A stretch of DNA of 51,705 bases from Rhodoferax sp. OV413 (lineage in GTDB: Bacteria > Pseudomonadota > Gammaproteobacteria > Pseudomonadales > Pseudohongiellaceae), in the NCBI GenBank assembly GCA_943330915.2, contig CALQJO020000016.1, positions 1 to 51,705 of the forward strand, given 5' to 3'. Shown here piece by piece: positions 37,015 through 45,494 of the stretch; within the stretch, counting starts at the first letter, position 1, and each line of letters starts with the position of its first letter. The notes under the pieces are model-generated. The model worked only from the letters and a program-made list of their open reading frames with translations. It had not been told where the DNA came from and ran no database searches. A program made the position numbers and the translations under genes.

Positions 37015-37404
37015 ATGCCGGAATCCAGTCACGACAGATCCGCAATCGAAATTTCCGTTCAGACACAATACCTGCCGGACCAATCAGATCCGGCTAACAA
37101 ACGATTTGCCTTCTCCTATACCATCGGGATCGAAAATCATGGCAAAGAGTCTGTCAAACTGCTGTCACGAAATTGGCTGATAACTGATGACAACAATAAA
37201 GTAGAAGAAGTCAGCGGGCCGGGTGTGGTTGGATTGCAACCCATGATCCATCCCGGACAGAAATTTGTGTACTCCAGTGGTGCCGTGTTAACAACACAAT
37301 TTGGTACCATGCAAGGCAGTTACGAAATGCTTAAGCCTGATGGCAGCCGCTTCGACGCCCCTATACCGGCGTTCTTGCTGTCTCGGCCACACTCGGTGCA
37401 CTGA
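37015..37404 (+). CDS. apaG: ApaG protein
   Basis: Small fibronectin-type-III-like protein of 129 residues, cytoplasmic. EISVQTQYLPDQSDPANKRFAFSYTIGIENHG, LLSRNWLITD, VVGLQPMIHPGQKFVYSSGA and GSYEML are its conserved stretches. ATG 37015 follows AGGAG nine bases upstream and matches the family length better than 36985. The function is poorly defined; it travels with rsmA and apaH as here. Confidence 0.95.
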   Translation: MPESSHDRSAIEISVQTQYLPDQSDPANKRFAFSYTIGIENHGKESVKLLSRNWLITDDNNKVEEVSGPGVVGLQPMIHPGQKFVYSSGAVLTTQFGTMQGSYEMLKPDGSRFDAPIPAFLLSRPHSVH

Positions 37405-37418
37405 CGCCCGGAAGTCTG

Positions 37419-38243
37419 ATGGCAACATATGTAATAGGTGATATTCAAGGGTGTTACAAACCCCTGCGACGTCTGCTCAAGTCAGTCAATTTCCAGACAA
37501 GTTCTGATGCCTTGTGGTGCGTGGGGGATTTGATCAACCGTGGCCCGAAATCACTGGATACCCTGCGTTTTCTGCGTGACCTCGGCAATGCCGCCACCAT
37601 TGTGCTGGGCAATCATGATCTGCACTTTCTGGCGCTTTATCACGGCTGCACCCCTGACTTTGCCACCAATCGTCATACCCTTGAGAAGCTGCTGGCGGCA
37701 CCGGATTGCGGTGAACTGGCGCGCTGGCTGCGCTACAAACCTCTTGCTCATTACGACTGCATCGCAACAGAACAACATGGAGTGCAGTTTTACCTGATGG
37801 TACACGCGGGTCTGGCGCCACAGTGGGGTCTGCGTCGCACTATGGAACTGGCCGCAGAAGTTGAACTGGCGCTGCAAGGCCCCGAACACCTGGATTTCCT
37901 GAGAGGTATGTACGGGGATCTGCCCGCACAGTGGAGCAACAGTCTGCGCGGATTTGAACGACTGCGGGTGATTTCCAATTACCTGACACGCCTGCGTTTT
38001 TGTAACGAACAAGGGGTGATGAACCTGCAGATCAAGGAAGGCACCAATAAAGCCCCCGAAGGATACAAACCCTGGTTCCATTTTGAACGCATCACACCGG
38101 CGACCAACATTTTGTTCGGACACTGGGCCGCGTTGGAAGGGGTCACCGACAGGCCACATGTGTACGCACTGGACACCGGCTGTGTCTGGGGACGCGAGTT
38201 AACCATGATGCGCCTTGAAGACCACAAACTGTTCAGCGTCTGA
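37419..38243 (+). CDS. apaH: Bis(5'-nucleosyl)-tetraphosphatase, symmetrical
   Basis: Hydrolyses Ap4A to two ADP and removes Np4 caps from RNA. The 274-residue metallophosphatase shows the fingerprint motifs YVIGDIQGCYKPL, VGDLINRGPKSLDTL and VLGNHDLHFLA near the N-terminus, and the later His in FGHWA. It is complete, 14 bases after apaG and 15 before cca. Confidence 0.97.
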   Translation: MATYVIGDIQGCYKPLRRLLKSVNFQTSSDALWCVGDLINRGPKSLDTLRFLRDLGNAATIVLGNHDLHFLALYHGCTPDFATNRHTLEKLLAAPDCGELARWLRYKPLAHYDCIATEQHGVQFYLMVHAGLAPQWGLRRTMELAAEVELALQGPEHLDFLRGMYGDLPAQWSNSLRGFERLRVISNYLTRLRFCNEQGVMNLQIKEGTNKAPEGYKPWFHFERITPATNILFGHWAALEGVTDRPHVYALDTGCVWGRELTMMRLEDHKLFSV

Positions 38244-38258
38244 TAGACTCGGCGCACC

Positions 38259-39515
38259 ATGAAAATTTACCTTGTTGGCGGCGCTGTGCGTGACACCCTG
38301 CTTGACCTGTCCGGTTCTGATCGCGACTGGGTGGTGGTGGGCGCTACTATTGACGAGATGCTGACGCAAGGCTTCAAGCCGGTTGGCAAAGACTTCCCAG
38401 TATTTCTGCACCCAAAAACCGGCGAAGAGTACGCGCTGGCGCGCACCGAACGAAAATCCGGCACCGGTTATAAGGGCTTTACGGTCTACGCTGCCGCCGA
38501 TGTCACGCTTGAAGAAGACCTGCAGCGGCGCGATCTCACCATCAACGCTATCGCCATGGATGATCAGAAGCAGATCATTGACCCCTGGGGTGGACAGCGC
38601 GATCTGCAACTAAAACGCCTGCGCCACGTGTCGCCTGCCTTTAGTGAAGATCCCCTTCGTGTGCTGCGGGTGGCGCGATTTGCGGCACGTTTTGCCCCTC
38701 TGGGTTTTGTGATTGCAGATGAGACACAGGCGCTGATGCACACCATGGTTGCGGCGGGCGAGCTTGAGCATCTGATTGCCGAACGCATCTGGCGTGAAAT
38801 CGACACCGCGCTTGGCGAGACCCATGCGCGGGTGTTTATCGAAGTGCTGCGCTCGTGCGGCGCATTGCGTGTGCTGCTGCCTGAACTGGATCGTTTGTTT
38901 GGCGTGCCGCAGACAGCGCTCTGGCATCCGGAGGTTGATACCGGCATCCACGTGTTGATGGTGCTTGATCAGGCCTGCCGACTGTCACAGGATAATGCCG
39001 TCCGTTTTGCGGCACTGATGCATGATCTGGGCAAAGGCACCACACCGCCCGCGGAGTGGCCGCGTCATATCGGACATGAATCACGCGGCGCTCAACTGAT
39101 CGATGCGGTCTGCCGTCGTTTGCGCGTGCCCACCGCCTACGCAGAATTGGCGATCATGGCCAGCCGCTACCACACACATTGCCATCAGGCGCTGACGCTG
39201 CGCCCCAACACCCTGTTAAACCTGTTTGAATCACTTGACGCCTTCCGGCGCGCGGACCGGCTCGACAAGTTTCTGCTAGTGTGCGAAGCCGATGCGCGCG
39301 GGCGGCTTGGGCTGGAGCAACAGGCCTATCCGCAGGCAGACTATCTGCGCCAGGCGTTCCACAACGTCGCCAGCATCAGCGTGCCAGAACTGTTACTTGA
39401 ACATCCGGTTGCCGACGGCCCGCGCGCCGGCGAAACCATCCGCCGACGGCTGCAGGCGCGACGCCTGCAGGTACTCAGGGAATTTGTAAAGCAGCAACGC
39501 AGGATCAACCAGTGA
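38259..39515 (+). CDS. cca: CCA tRNA nucleotidyltransferase (with HD domain)
   Basis: Adds or repairs the CCA end of tRNAs. [14 protein letters not shown] with the metal-binding DRD in [11 protein letters not shown] forms the nucleotidyltransferase head; [12 protein letters not shown] and the neck/body follow. The C-terminal half has an HD phosphohydrolase motif ([11 protein letters not shown]). The 418 residues match the E. coli type with HD activity. The next gene's GTG start overlaps its stop by four bases. Confidence 0.97.
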   Translation: MKIYLVGGAVRDTLLDLSGSDRDWVVVGATIDEMLTQGFKPVGKDFPVFLHPKTGEEYALARTERKSGTGYKGFTVYAAADVTLEEDLQRRDLTINAIAMDDQKQIIDPWGGQRDLQLKRLRHVSPAFSEDPLRVLRVARFAARFAPLGFVIADETQALMHTMVAAGELEHLIAERIWREIDTALGETHARVFIEVLRSCGALRVLLPELDRLFGVPQTALWHPEVDTGIHVLMVLDQACRLSQDNAVRFAALMHDLGKGTTPPAEWPRHIGHESRGAQLIDAVCRRLRVPTAYAELAIMASRYHTHCHQALTLRPNTLLNLFESLDAFRRADRLDKFLLVCEADARGRLGLEQQAYPQADYLRQAFHNVASISVPELLLEHPVADGPRAGETIRRRLQARRLQVLREFVKQQRRINQ

Positions 39516-40279
39516 ACGCAGATATGTTGCGCACAGCAGCTGACAAAAAAGTGGTATTGATCACCGGTGCAGCGCGGCGTATCGGAGCGCGTACCGCCGA
39601 AGTCTTTCATTCACACGGTTACCGCGTATTGATTCATTGCAACCGCTCACTGACTGACGCACAGGCGCTGGCAGCCAGGTTCAATCAACAGCGCGCCAAC
39701 AGCGCCTTTTTACTGCAGGCTGACCTCAACAGTGCGCATGATATTCAGGCACTGGCAGATGCTGTGCTGTCACAACATGCGCGACTGGATGTATTGGTCA
39801 ATAACGCCAGCAGCTTTTATGCAACGCCGCTTGCCCGGGTGACTGAAGGGCAATGGGTGGATCTGATGGGAAGCAACGCACACGCCCCGCTCATGTTGTG
39901 CAAAGCGCTGTCGGGACGGCTGCGCGACAGTCAGGGCAGTATCGTCAATCTGACTGACATGAACATCAATCATGGCATGGCGGGTTTCAGTGTCTACACC
40001 ATGGCCAAAGCGGCTTTGCAGGCCATGACACGTTCATTGGCGCGCGAACTGGCACCCGATATCCGCGTCAATGCCGTGTCTCCCGGTGCCATTTTATGGC
40101 CAGAACATGCCAGTGACGCGGTGCTTCATGCCGAGCAACAAGCCACCATCCTGGCAGGTATACCCATGGCGCGACTGGGCACCACGGACGACATAGCACA
40201 GACGGTGTTTTTTCTGGCACATCATGCGCACTACGTCACTGGCCAAACCTGGCGGGTGGATGGCGGCCGCGGCCTCTAA
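39512..40279 (+). CDS. folM: Pteridine reductase / dihydromonapterin reductase (FolM-like SDR)
   Basis: Short-chain dehydrogenase that reduces pterins, allowing tetrahydromonapterin or folate supply. The Rossmann motif [29 protein letters not shown] and the catalytic Tyr/Lys in [10 protein letters not shown] are visible. The RIG after TGAAR is the pteridine-reductase form rather than the usual GIG of SDRs. The start is GTG in the overlap with cca. Folate genes folK and folB lie nearby, which supports the assignment. Confidence 0.85.
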   Translation: MNADMLRTAADKKVVLITGAARRIGARTAEVFHSHGYRVLIHCNRSLTDAQALAARFNQQRANSAFLLQADLNSAHDIQALADAVLSQHARLDVLVNNASSFYATPLARVTEGQWVDLMGSNAHAPLMLCKALSGRLRDSQGSIVNLTDMNINHGMAGFSVYTMAKAALQAMTRSLARELAPDIRVNAVSPGAILWPEHASDAVLHAEQQATILAGIPMARLGTTDDIAQTVFFLAHHAHYVTGQTWRVDGGRGL

Positions 40280-41130
40280 TACTGCCACTGACGCGGATCA
40301 ACGCGGTAATACACCTGCAACTGTTCATACAGTTGTGGATGACGCGCAGCCAGTGCATGCGGTCGCTCAAAAAACGCTTCTGTCGCCACCGCAAAAAATT
40401 CTGCCGGTTCGCTGGCACCATAAAAATCCAGCACCTGCTCTTCGGTCTGCAGACTTCTGGCCACAGGATCCTGTGCCAACTGACGCAAGCGCCTGAACTC
40501 CTCATTAAACACCCGTGACCAATCCTGCAAAGCCTGATGACTGCTTAACCAAGGCGCACCATTGGCATGACCAAACTGATTATCAAGTTGATGAGCAAAC
40601 TCGTGCAACACCACGTTGTAACCGTCGGAAAAGTCAGCAGCACCACGTGCCACACTATCCCATGACAGAATAATTTTACCGTCACTCCAGGCCTCACCCG
40701 CCAGCACCGGCATTTTATGGGACACCAGACCCGATTCATCAGCCCGTTCATGGGCCGCCAGAAATTCACTGGGGTAGACCAGGATAGATTTCAGACTTGA
40801 GTAATAGTCACCTGGGCGCTGCAATATCAACAGGCACGCCTGCGCAGCAATGCTGATCCTGACATCATCCGTCATGACAAATCCCGCACAGCCTGTAAAA
40901 CGTTTGTTAGCCAGAAAGTGCTTGATCTGGTTTTTAAGCGCGATTTGCAGCCCTGCCGGCATGCGTTGGAAAAACGGCAAGTCTCGCTTCACCACCTGAA
41001 GCCAGCGCTCAGGGAACGGTTGTTGCTCAATGTGCCGGTGCCGCCAGCGCGGATAGACAAACAGCCAGGCTGCGCTACCTATGACAATCAACACCAACAC
41101 AGCAATTACCACACCACCGGACCACGACAT
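40276..41130 (-). CDS. mtfA: Zinc-dependent peptidase, MtfA family
   Basis: M90-type metallopeptidase. The 284-residue protein has an N-terminal membrane helix (about 5-26), which E. coli MtfA lacks, so it is probably membrane-anchored. The zinc site HEFAH lies in NVVLHEFAHQLD with the downstream FGHANG, and the LVYPSEF motif precedes it. E. coli MtfA binds the Mlc repressor; no Mlc is seen here. The 3' end overlaps folM by four bases, tail to tail. Confidence 0.9.
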   Translation of the reverse strand: MSWSGGVVIAVLVLIVIGSAAWLFVYPRWRHRHIEQQPFPERWLQVVKRDLPFFQRMPAGLQIALKNQIKHFLANKRFTGCAGFVMTDDVRISIAAQACLLILQRPGDYYSSLKSILVYPSEFLAAHERADESGLVSHKMPVLAGEAWSDGKIILSWDSVARGAADFSDGYNVVLHEFAHQLDNQFGHANGAPWLSSHQALQDWSRVFNEEFRRLRQLAQDPVARSLQTEEQVLDFYGASEPAEFFAVATEAFFERPHALAARHPQLYEQLQVYYRVDPRQWQY

Positions 41131-41250
41131 GCATTCACTTCCTGTTTTGGTGAATTTGTGAGCGATACCCTTTGCTCTGACCTGACCGCTTGGTTAAGAT
41201 CGGGGCGATTTTCAAAAAATCAACAACAAAACCTGACAGAGAATTCAACT

Positions 41251-42630
41251 ATGCCGACAAACCGCCGTGAGGGAGAGATTCAACCGGGAATAAAGTGGGG
41301 CCCTTTTGTCTTACGTATTCCTTTTATCCACACCCGATTTGCCTTGCCAGAAATGCTGCAGGGAATTTGTGTTGCCGGAGCCACCGGACTGGCACTTGTG
41401 CCTATCATGGTCGCCTCCTTCGGACTGACCTTTGAAGAAGCTGTCACCATGGCCATGATTCACTCGCTGCTGATTTCCTCAGCGTGGATCATGTTTGGTG
41501 ATCCCATCGGTCCGGGCTGGATCACGCCAGCATTACCGTTCATTTTTGCCTTTGTGCTGGGCACCGCCACCAGTCCGGCGGAACAGTTCCAGTTGATGAC
41601 CGCGCTGTCGCTTAACTTTGCCGCGCTATTGTTCATTCTGGGGGTCACCGGGTTTGGCGCCAAACTGGTCGCATGGGTACCCAACGTGCTCAAAGGCGGC
41701 ATCATTCTGGGCGCCGCCGTGGCTGCGTTTCTGCGGATTTTTGATCAGAATGACGCCGCCAGCGCCATTAACTCTACGCCCATTGCTGCCGTTGCGGCGC
41801 TGGCGCTGTGTATGTTCATGACTTTTTCCAAACCGTTTCAGCGACAGGCCGCAAAAACGCCGGTACTGGCTAAAATTGCCAGCCTGGGATTATTACCTGC
41901 ATTTCTTCTCGCCGGCGTGATTGGCCTGGTGACCGGCGAAATGACCTTCAACATTCAGTCTGGTTTCCTGGATGTGCCCGCCCATGCGGCGAGCCTGTGG
42001 CAAAAAGCATCCCCCATGGTCATTGGCTGGCCGTCTGTGTCCCAGTTTGTGGAGGCGCTGCCCCTGGCGTTTATCACCTACATCCTGTTCTTCGGCGATC
42101 TGGTGACCGCTGAAGAAATGATTAAAAACACACAACCCATGCGTAAGGACGAAAAGCTTGACATCAACAGCAACCGTGCGCACATGTCTACCGGCATCCG
42201 CAACGCGGCGATGGCCATTTTTGCACCGTTCTTTGGCACGCAAGGGGTGTTGTGGACGGGCATTCAGGTGATCATCCTCAAGCGTTGGGCATCGGGTCGC
42301 GACAAAATGGATTCGGTGTTTGACGGCATTGCAGGTTACTACGTGTACGGACTGCCCATCCTGTTTGTGGTGCTGCCGGTGGTGACGCTGCTGCAACCGC
42401 TGCTGCCTATTGCCTTGGCGGTAACTTTGTTGCTCACGGGATTTGCCTGCGCGACGCTGGCGCTGAACGCGGTGACTGATCCTACCGAGCGCGGGGCGAT
42501 GGTGCTGACCGCAATCGCATTCTCTCTGTTTGATCCGTGGACAGGTCTGCTGGCCGGTCTTGCGACTATTGTGGTTGTGGTTGGCCCACATGTGTTCCTG
42601 AAAGCGAGAGCCGACGACCATCCCAAGTAA
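41251..42630 (+). CDS. Multi-pass membrane transporter, NCS2/SLC23-like (tentative)
   Basis: A 459-residue integral membrane protein with about 12-13 hydrophobic segments. A short basic N-terminus precedes LQGICVAGATGLALVPI. GDPIGPGWITPALPFIFAF has the helix-break pattern of nucleobase/ascorbate (NCS2) and sulphate transporters, and YILFFGDLVTAEEMI may form the second half-site. The substrate cannot be told. ATG 41251 is chosen; the frame upstream to 40918 runs through the divergent mtfA gene. Its 3' end overlaps folK by 65 bases, tail to tail. Confidence 0.72.
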   Translation: MPTNRREGEIQPGIKWGPFVLRIPFIHTRFALPEMLQGICVAGATGLALVPIMVASFGLTFEEAVTMAMIHSLLISSAWIMFGDPIGPGWITPALPFIFAFVLGTATSPAEQFQLMTALSLNFAALLFILGVTGFGAKLVAWVPNVLKGGIILGAAVAAFLRIFDQNDAASAINSTPIAAVAALALCMFMTFSKPFQRQAAKTPVLAKIASLGLLPAFLLAGVIGLVTGEMTFNIQSGFLDVPAHAASLWQKASPMVIGWPSVSQFVEALPLAFITYILFFGDLVTAEEMIKNTQPMRKDEKLDINSNRAHMSTGIRNAAMAIFAPFFGTQGVLWTGIQVIILKRWASGRDKMDSVFDGIAGYYVYGLPILFVVLPVVTLLQPLLPIALAVTLLLTGFACATLALNAVTDPTERGAMVLTAIAFSLFDPWTGLLAGLATIVVVVGPHVFLKARADDHPK

Positions 42631-43108
42631 AGTCGACAGGCCAAAGCTTTTGCTGTGAGCGGTCGTAACACGCCCACAAGACCCGATACGAATGTCCCGA
42701 GTGCGGATCAATGCGCTCGGGACACACTTGCGACATGGGCCACAACACATAGGCGTTGACAGTGATCTCCGGTCTGGGCAACACGATACCGTGATGCTCG
42801 CCCTGCAAATCCCCCAGTGTCAGAATGTCGATATCCAGCGTTCGTGGACTGAAGCGATGCTGGTCGCGCTTGCGACCGCTGCAGTTCTCCAACTCTTTGA
42901 GCAACAGACTGATGTCATCCAGCGGCAGGTCCGTATGTGTTGCCACCACCATATTCAGAAAGTTACCACCCTGAAATCCTACTGCCTCACTCTCAAATAC
43001 CGATGACAACACCAGTTCACCAAAATGCGCATGCAACGCGTCCAGCGCCAGCGAAATGTGGTACTCCGGTTGAAGATTACTACCCAGACCTAACGTCAGA
43101 AGTGCCAT
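42566..43108 (-). CDS. folK: 2-amino-4-hydroxy-6-hydroxymethyldihydropteridine pyrophosphokinase
   Basis: Pyrophosphorylates the pterin alcohol in folate synthesis. GLGSNLQPEYHISLALDAL, FLNMVV, and the diagnostic FSPRTLDIDILTLGD are present, followed by HGIVLPRPEIT. The 180 residues are slightly above the usual 160; the extra C-terminal residues are encoded by the part that overlaps the converging permease gene. It lies nine bases after folB on the same strand. Confidence 0.94.
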   Translation of the reverse strand: MALLTLGLGSNLQPEYHISLALDALHAHFGELVLSSVFESEAVGFQGGNFLNMVVATHTDLPLDDISLLLKELENCSGRKRDQHRFSPRTLDIDILTLGDLQGEHHGIVLPRPEITVNAYVLWPMSQVCPERIDPHSGHSYRVLWACYDRSQQKLWPVDFTWDGRRLSLSGTHVGQPQPQ

Positions 43109-43117
43109 GTTGCCTTT

Positions 43118-43486
43118 TTATAACGTTTGCCGGGGAATTTGGCCACGCTCGATAATCACACCCACATCACGTGCGCCGGTCACGGCGCCGGGTTTGCCAA
43201 CACGCAGCCGCAGCCAGGGCACAGGGAATTCACGGAGCACAATCTCGGCCACGCGCTCAGCCATGGTTTCTATCAGCAAAAATTCAGCTTCCTCTACAAA
43301 GCTGATCAAGCGTTTGGACACCGCCTTGTAATCCAGGGTTTTACTGATGTCTTCGGTGGCGGCGGCGGCGCGGGTATCCGTAGCCATGTCCAGATCAAGG
43401 CTGACGGTCTGGCGAATTTTGCGTTCCCAGTCGTAAATGCCGATCACTGTTTGAATTTGTAACTCGCGGATATAGACAATATCCAT
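43118..43486 (-). CDS. folB: Dihydroneopterin aldolase
   Basis: Converts dihydroneopterin to hydroxymethyl-dihydropterin, the substrate of FolK. The 122-residue product begins MDIVYIRELQIQTVIGIYDWER, the typical opening, with TLDYKAVSKRL and LIETMAERVAEIVL. ATG 43486 matches the family start; the frame continues upstream without a plausible beginning. It lies 34 bases after tsaD. The plsY gene that sits between tsaD and folB in Pseudomonas is absent. Confidence 0.96.
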   Translation of the reverse strand: MDIVYIRELQIQTVIGIYDWERKIRQTVSLDLDMATDTRAAAATEDISKTLDYKAVSKRLISFVEEAEFLLIETMAERVAEIVLREFPVPWLRLRVGKPGAVTGARDVGVIIERGQIPRQTL

Positions 43487-43520
43487 CAATACACTCCGGA
43501 TACTTTGGTGGTTGCGTGTG

Positions 43521-44573
43521 TCAGGTTGACAACGGCGCTGCGCTTTGACGCAAGGACGATAGGCTTTCCAGCGGCCAGCGCGGGCGCGCAAAAATGGCCA
43601 GTCCCTCATGCTGGCCAGCCAGCAGACGCTGACAACCCGCATAAGCGATCATCGCACCATTATCGGTGCAGAATTTCGGCTGCGCGTAAAAAAGCTGGCT
43701 GCGCTGACTGTCCACCATCTCCTGCAAACTGGCACGCAGTCGCTTGTTGGCACTGACGCCGCCAGCGATGATCAGTGTTTTTAATCCGCTGTACTGTAAT
43801 GCGCGCCGGCACTTGATCACCAGAGTCTGCACCACGGCTTCTTCAAAGGCCCGTGCCACATCGGCTTTATCCTGTTCAGTGAGTTCAGCCTGTTTACCGA
43901 GCTCGATCAGCGTATTACGTACAGCGGTTTTTAAACCACTGAAACTGAATTCCAGCCCGGGTCTGTTAATCATCGGACGCGGGAACACAAACCGACCGGG
44001 CGTGCCTTGTGTCGCCAGGGCTGCAACACGCGGCCCTCCCGGATACGCAAGCCCAAGCATTTTGGCGACTTTATCAAACGCTTCACCAGCGGCATCATCG
44101 AGCGATTCGCCCAGCAGGCGATATTCACCTACACCCGTCACTGCGACCAATTGTGTATGTCCGCCCGATACCAGCAAAGCAACAAACGGAAACGACGGCG
44201 GATTGGCTTCCAGCATCGGCGCCAGCAGGTGACCTTCCATATGATGAACACCTATGGCCGGCACATTCCATGCCATGGCCAGGGAACGTCCGATAGAGGC
44301 TCCAACCAACAACGCACCTATCAATCCGGGGCCAGCGGTATAGGCAATCCCATTGATCGACGAAGCAGGGCTGCCGGAGTCTTCCATTAACTGACGGATC
44401 ATCGGTAGTGTCTTGCGGATGTGGTCACGTGAGGCCAACTCGGGAATCACACCACCGTAACGGGCATGCATTTTTACCTGGCTATACAAGGCATCACCCT
44501 GCAAACCCTGTTCGCTGTCGTAGATGGCAATCCCGGTTTCGTCACAGGAAGTTTCAATACCGAGTACGCGCAT
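43521..44573 (-). CDS. tsaD: tRNA N6-adenosine threonylcarbamoyltransferase TsaD
   Basis: Catalytic subunit for t6A37 modification of ANN-decoding tRNAs. The 350-residue product begins [19 protein letters not shown]. Iron ligands are in [29 protein letters not shown] follows, and the late Asp is in [16 protein letters not shown] 44573 matches the family. It diverges from rpsU, the same as in E. coli and Pseudomonas. Confidence 0.98.
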   Translation of the reverse strand: MRVLGIETSCDETGIAIYDSEQGLQGDALYSQVKMHARYGGVIPELASRDHIRKTLPMIRQLMEDSGSPASSINGIAYTAGPGLIGALLVGASIGRSLAMAWNVPAIGVHHMEGHLLAPMLEANPPSFPFVALLVSGGHTQLVAVTGVGEYRLLGESLDDAAGEAFDKVAKMLGLAYPGGPRVAALATQGTPGRFVFPRPMINRPGLEFSFSGLKTAVRNTLIELGKQAELTEQDKADVARAFEEAVVQTLVIKCRRALQYSGLKTLIIAGGVSANKRLRASLQEMVDSQRSQLFYAQPKFCTDNGAMIAYAGCQRLLAGQHEGLAIFARPRWPLESLSSLRQSAAPLST

Positions 44574-44710
44574 GCGTGGATTAACCCTGTTAAATGTCAA
44601 CATCCTGCAAATGTCTGTTGACCTGCTGCAAAGGACGTGAATAATACGGCAGCCCGGAGGCTTTGGCCAGACAGCCGATCTCCCGCCGATCAGAAGTTGC
44701 AAATTAGGTT

Positions 44711-44739
44711 TTGCAATTCCGTGTGCGGCGCATTACCAT
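44711..44739 (+). promoter_or_regulatory. Sigma-70-like promoter for rpsU-yqeY-dnaG-rpoD
   Basis: TTGCAA (44711-44716) and TACCAT (44734-44739) are separated by 17 bases, in the tsaD/rpsU divergent region and 40 bases before the rpsU start. The spacing is ideal and the boxes match in most positions. Confidence 0.5.
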
Positions 44740-44779
44740 GTGCGCCCTTTTAAATTGAATGCAAAGGTGTTTGTGCACT

Positions 44780-44995
44780 ATGCCAATGGTTAAACTGAAA
44801 GAAAACGAGCCGTTTGACGTTGCTCTGCGTCGTTTCAAGCGTGCTTGTGAAAAAGCCGGTGTTCTGGCTGAAGTCCGTCGTAAAGAATTTTATGAGAAGC
44901 CCACGTCTGCCCGGAAGCGTAAAGCTGCTGCAGCGGTCAAGCGTCACCTGAAAAAGCTGTCACGCGACAACAAGAAGACCAAACGGTTCTATTGA
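44780..44995 (+). CDS. rpsU: 30S ribosomal protein S21
   Basis: Small-subunit protein needed for initiation. The 71-residue, very basic product begins [19 protein letters not shown], followed by [20 protein letters not shown] and [12 protein letters not shown]. The start is ATG 44780 with AAGGTG upstream. It is the first gene of the macromolecular-synthesis operon with dnaG and rpoD. Confidence 0.98.
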   Translation: MPMVKLKENEPFDVALRRFKRACEKAGVLAEVRRKEFYEKPTSARKRKAAAAVKRHLKKLSRDNKKTKRFY

Positions 44996-45014
44996 TTAAC
45001 AGTCGGGAACTCTT

Positions 45015-45473
45015 ATGGCCGACAGTGCAATCAAGCTCAAGCTGACTGAAGCAATGAAAGACGCGATGCGGGCCAAAGACAAAGCCCGGCTTGGCGCCAT
45101 TCGTCTCGCTTTAGCCGAAGTTAAAAAAGTTGAAGTGGATGAACGAATCGAACCCGATGATACCCGGGTTTTGTCGTTGCTTGAAAAAATGATCAAGCAG
45201 CGCCGCGAATCGATTCGACAGTACGAAGATGCCAAGCGCAGCGATCTGGCCGACGTCGAAAAAGCCGAAATTGTGGTGCTTCAGGAATTTATGCCCGCAG
45301 CTCTTGGCGAGCTGGAAATCGACGCCATTATCACGCAGGCAATCGGTGATTCCGGCGCCGTGAATGCCCAAGAAATGGGCAAAGTCATCGCACTGGTCAA
45401 ACCCCAGGTTGCTGGTCGCGCTGACATGGGTGCCATCAGCCAGAAAATAAAGAGCCGACTTAGCGGCGTCTGA
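45015..45473 (+). CDS. yqeY: GatB/YqeY domain protein
   Basis: A 152-residue cytoplasmic protein resembling the tail domain of the amidotransferase subunit GatB. LTEAMKDAMRAKDKARLGAIRLALAEVK, LEKMIKQRRESIRQYEDAKR, LQEFMPAALGE and VKPQVAGRADMGAIS are its conserved stretches. It sits between rpsU and dnaG, 19 bases after the former, as in pseudomonads. Its role is not established; tRNA binding is suspected from the GatB similarity. Confidence 0.95.
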   Translation: MADSAIKLKLTEAMKDAMRAKDKARLGAIRLALAEVKKVEVDERIEPDDTRVLSLLEKMIKQRRESIRQYEDAKRSDLADVEKAEIVVLQEFMPAALGELEIDAIITQAIGDSGAVNAQEMGKVIALVKPQVAGRADMGAISQKIKSRLSGV

Positions 45474-45494
45474 TCACACAGAGCGGGGCCCGAC

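Noticed and set aside
44590-44640. Search for a LexA box upstream of rpsU, as in E. coli
   Set aside because: No CTG-N10-CAG pattern of good quality was found in the tsaD-rpsU gap.
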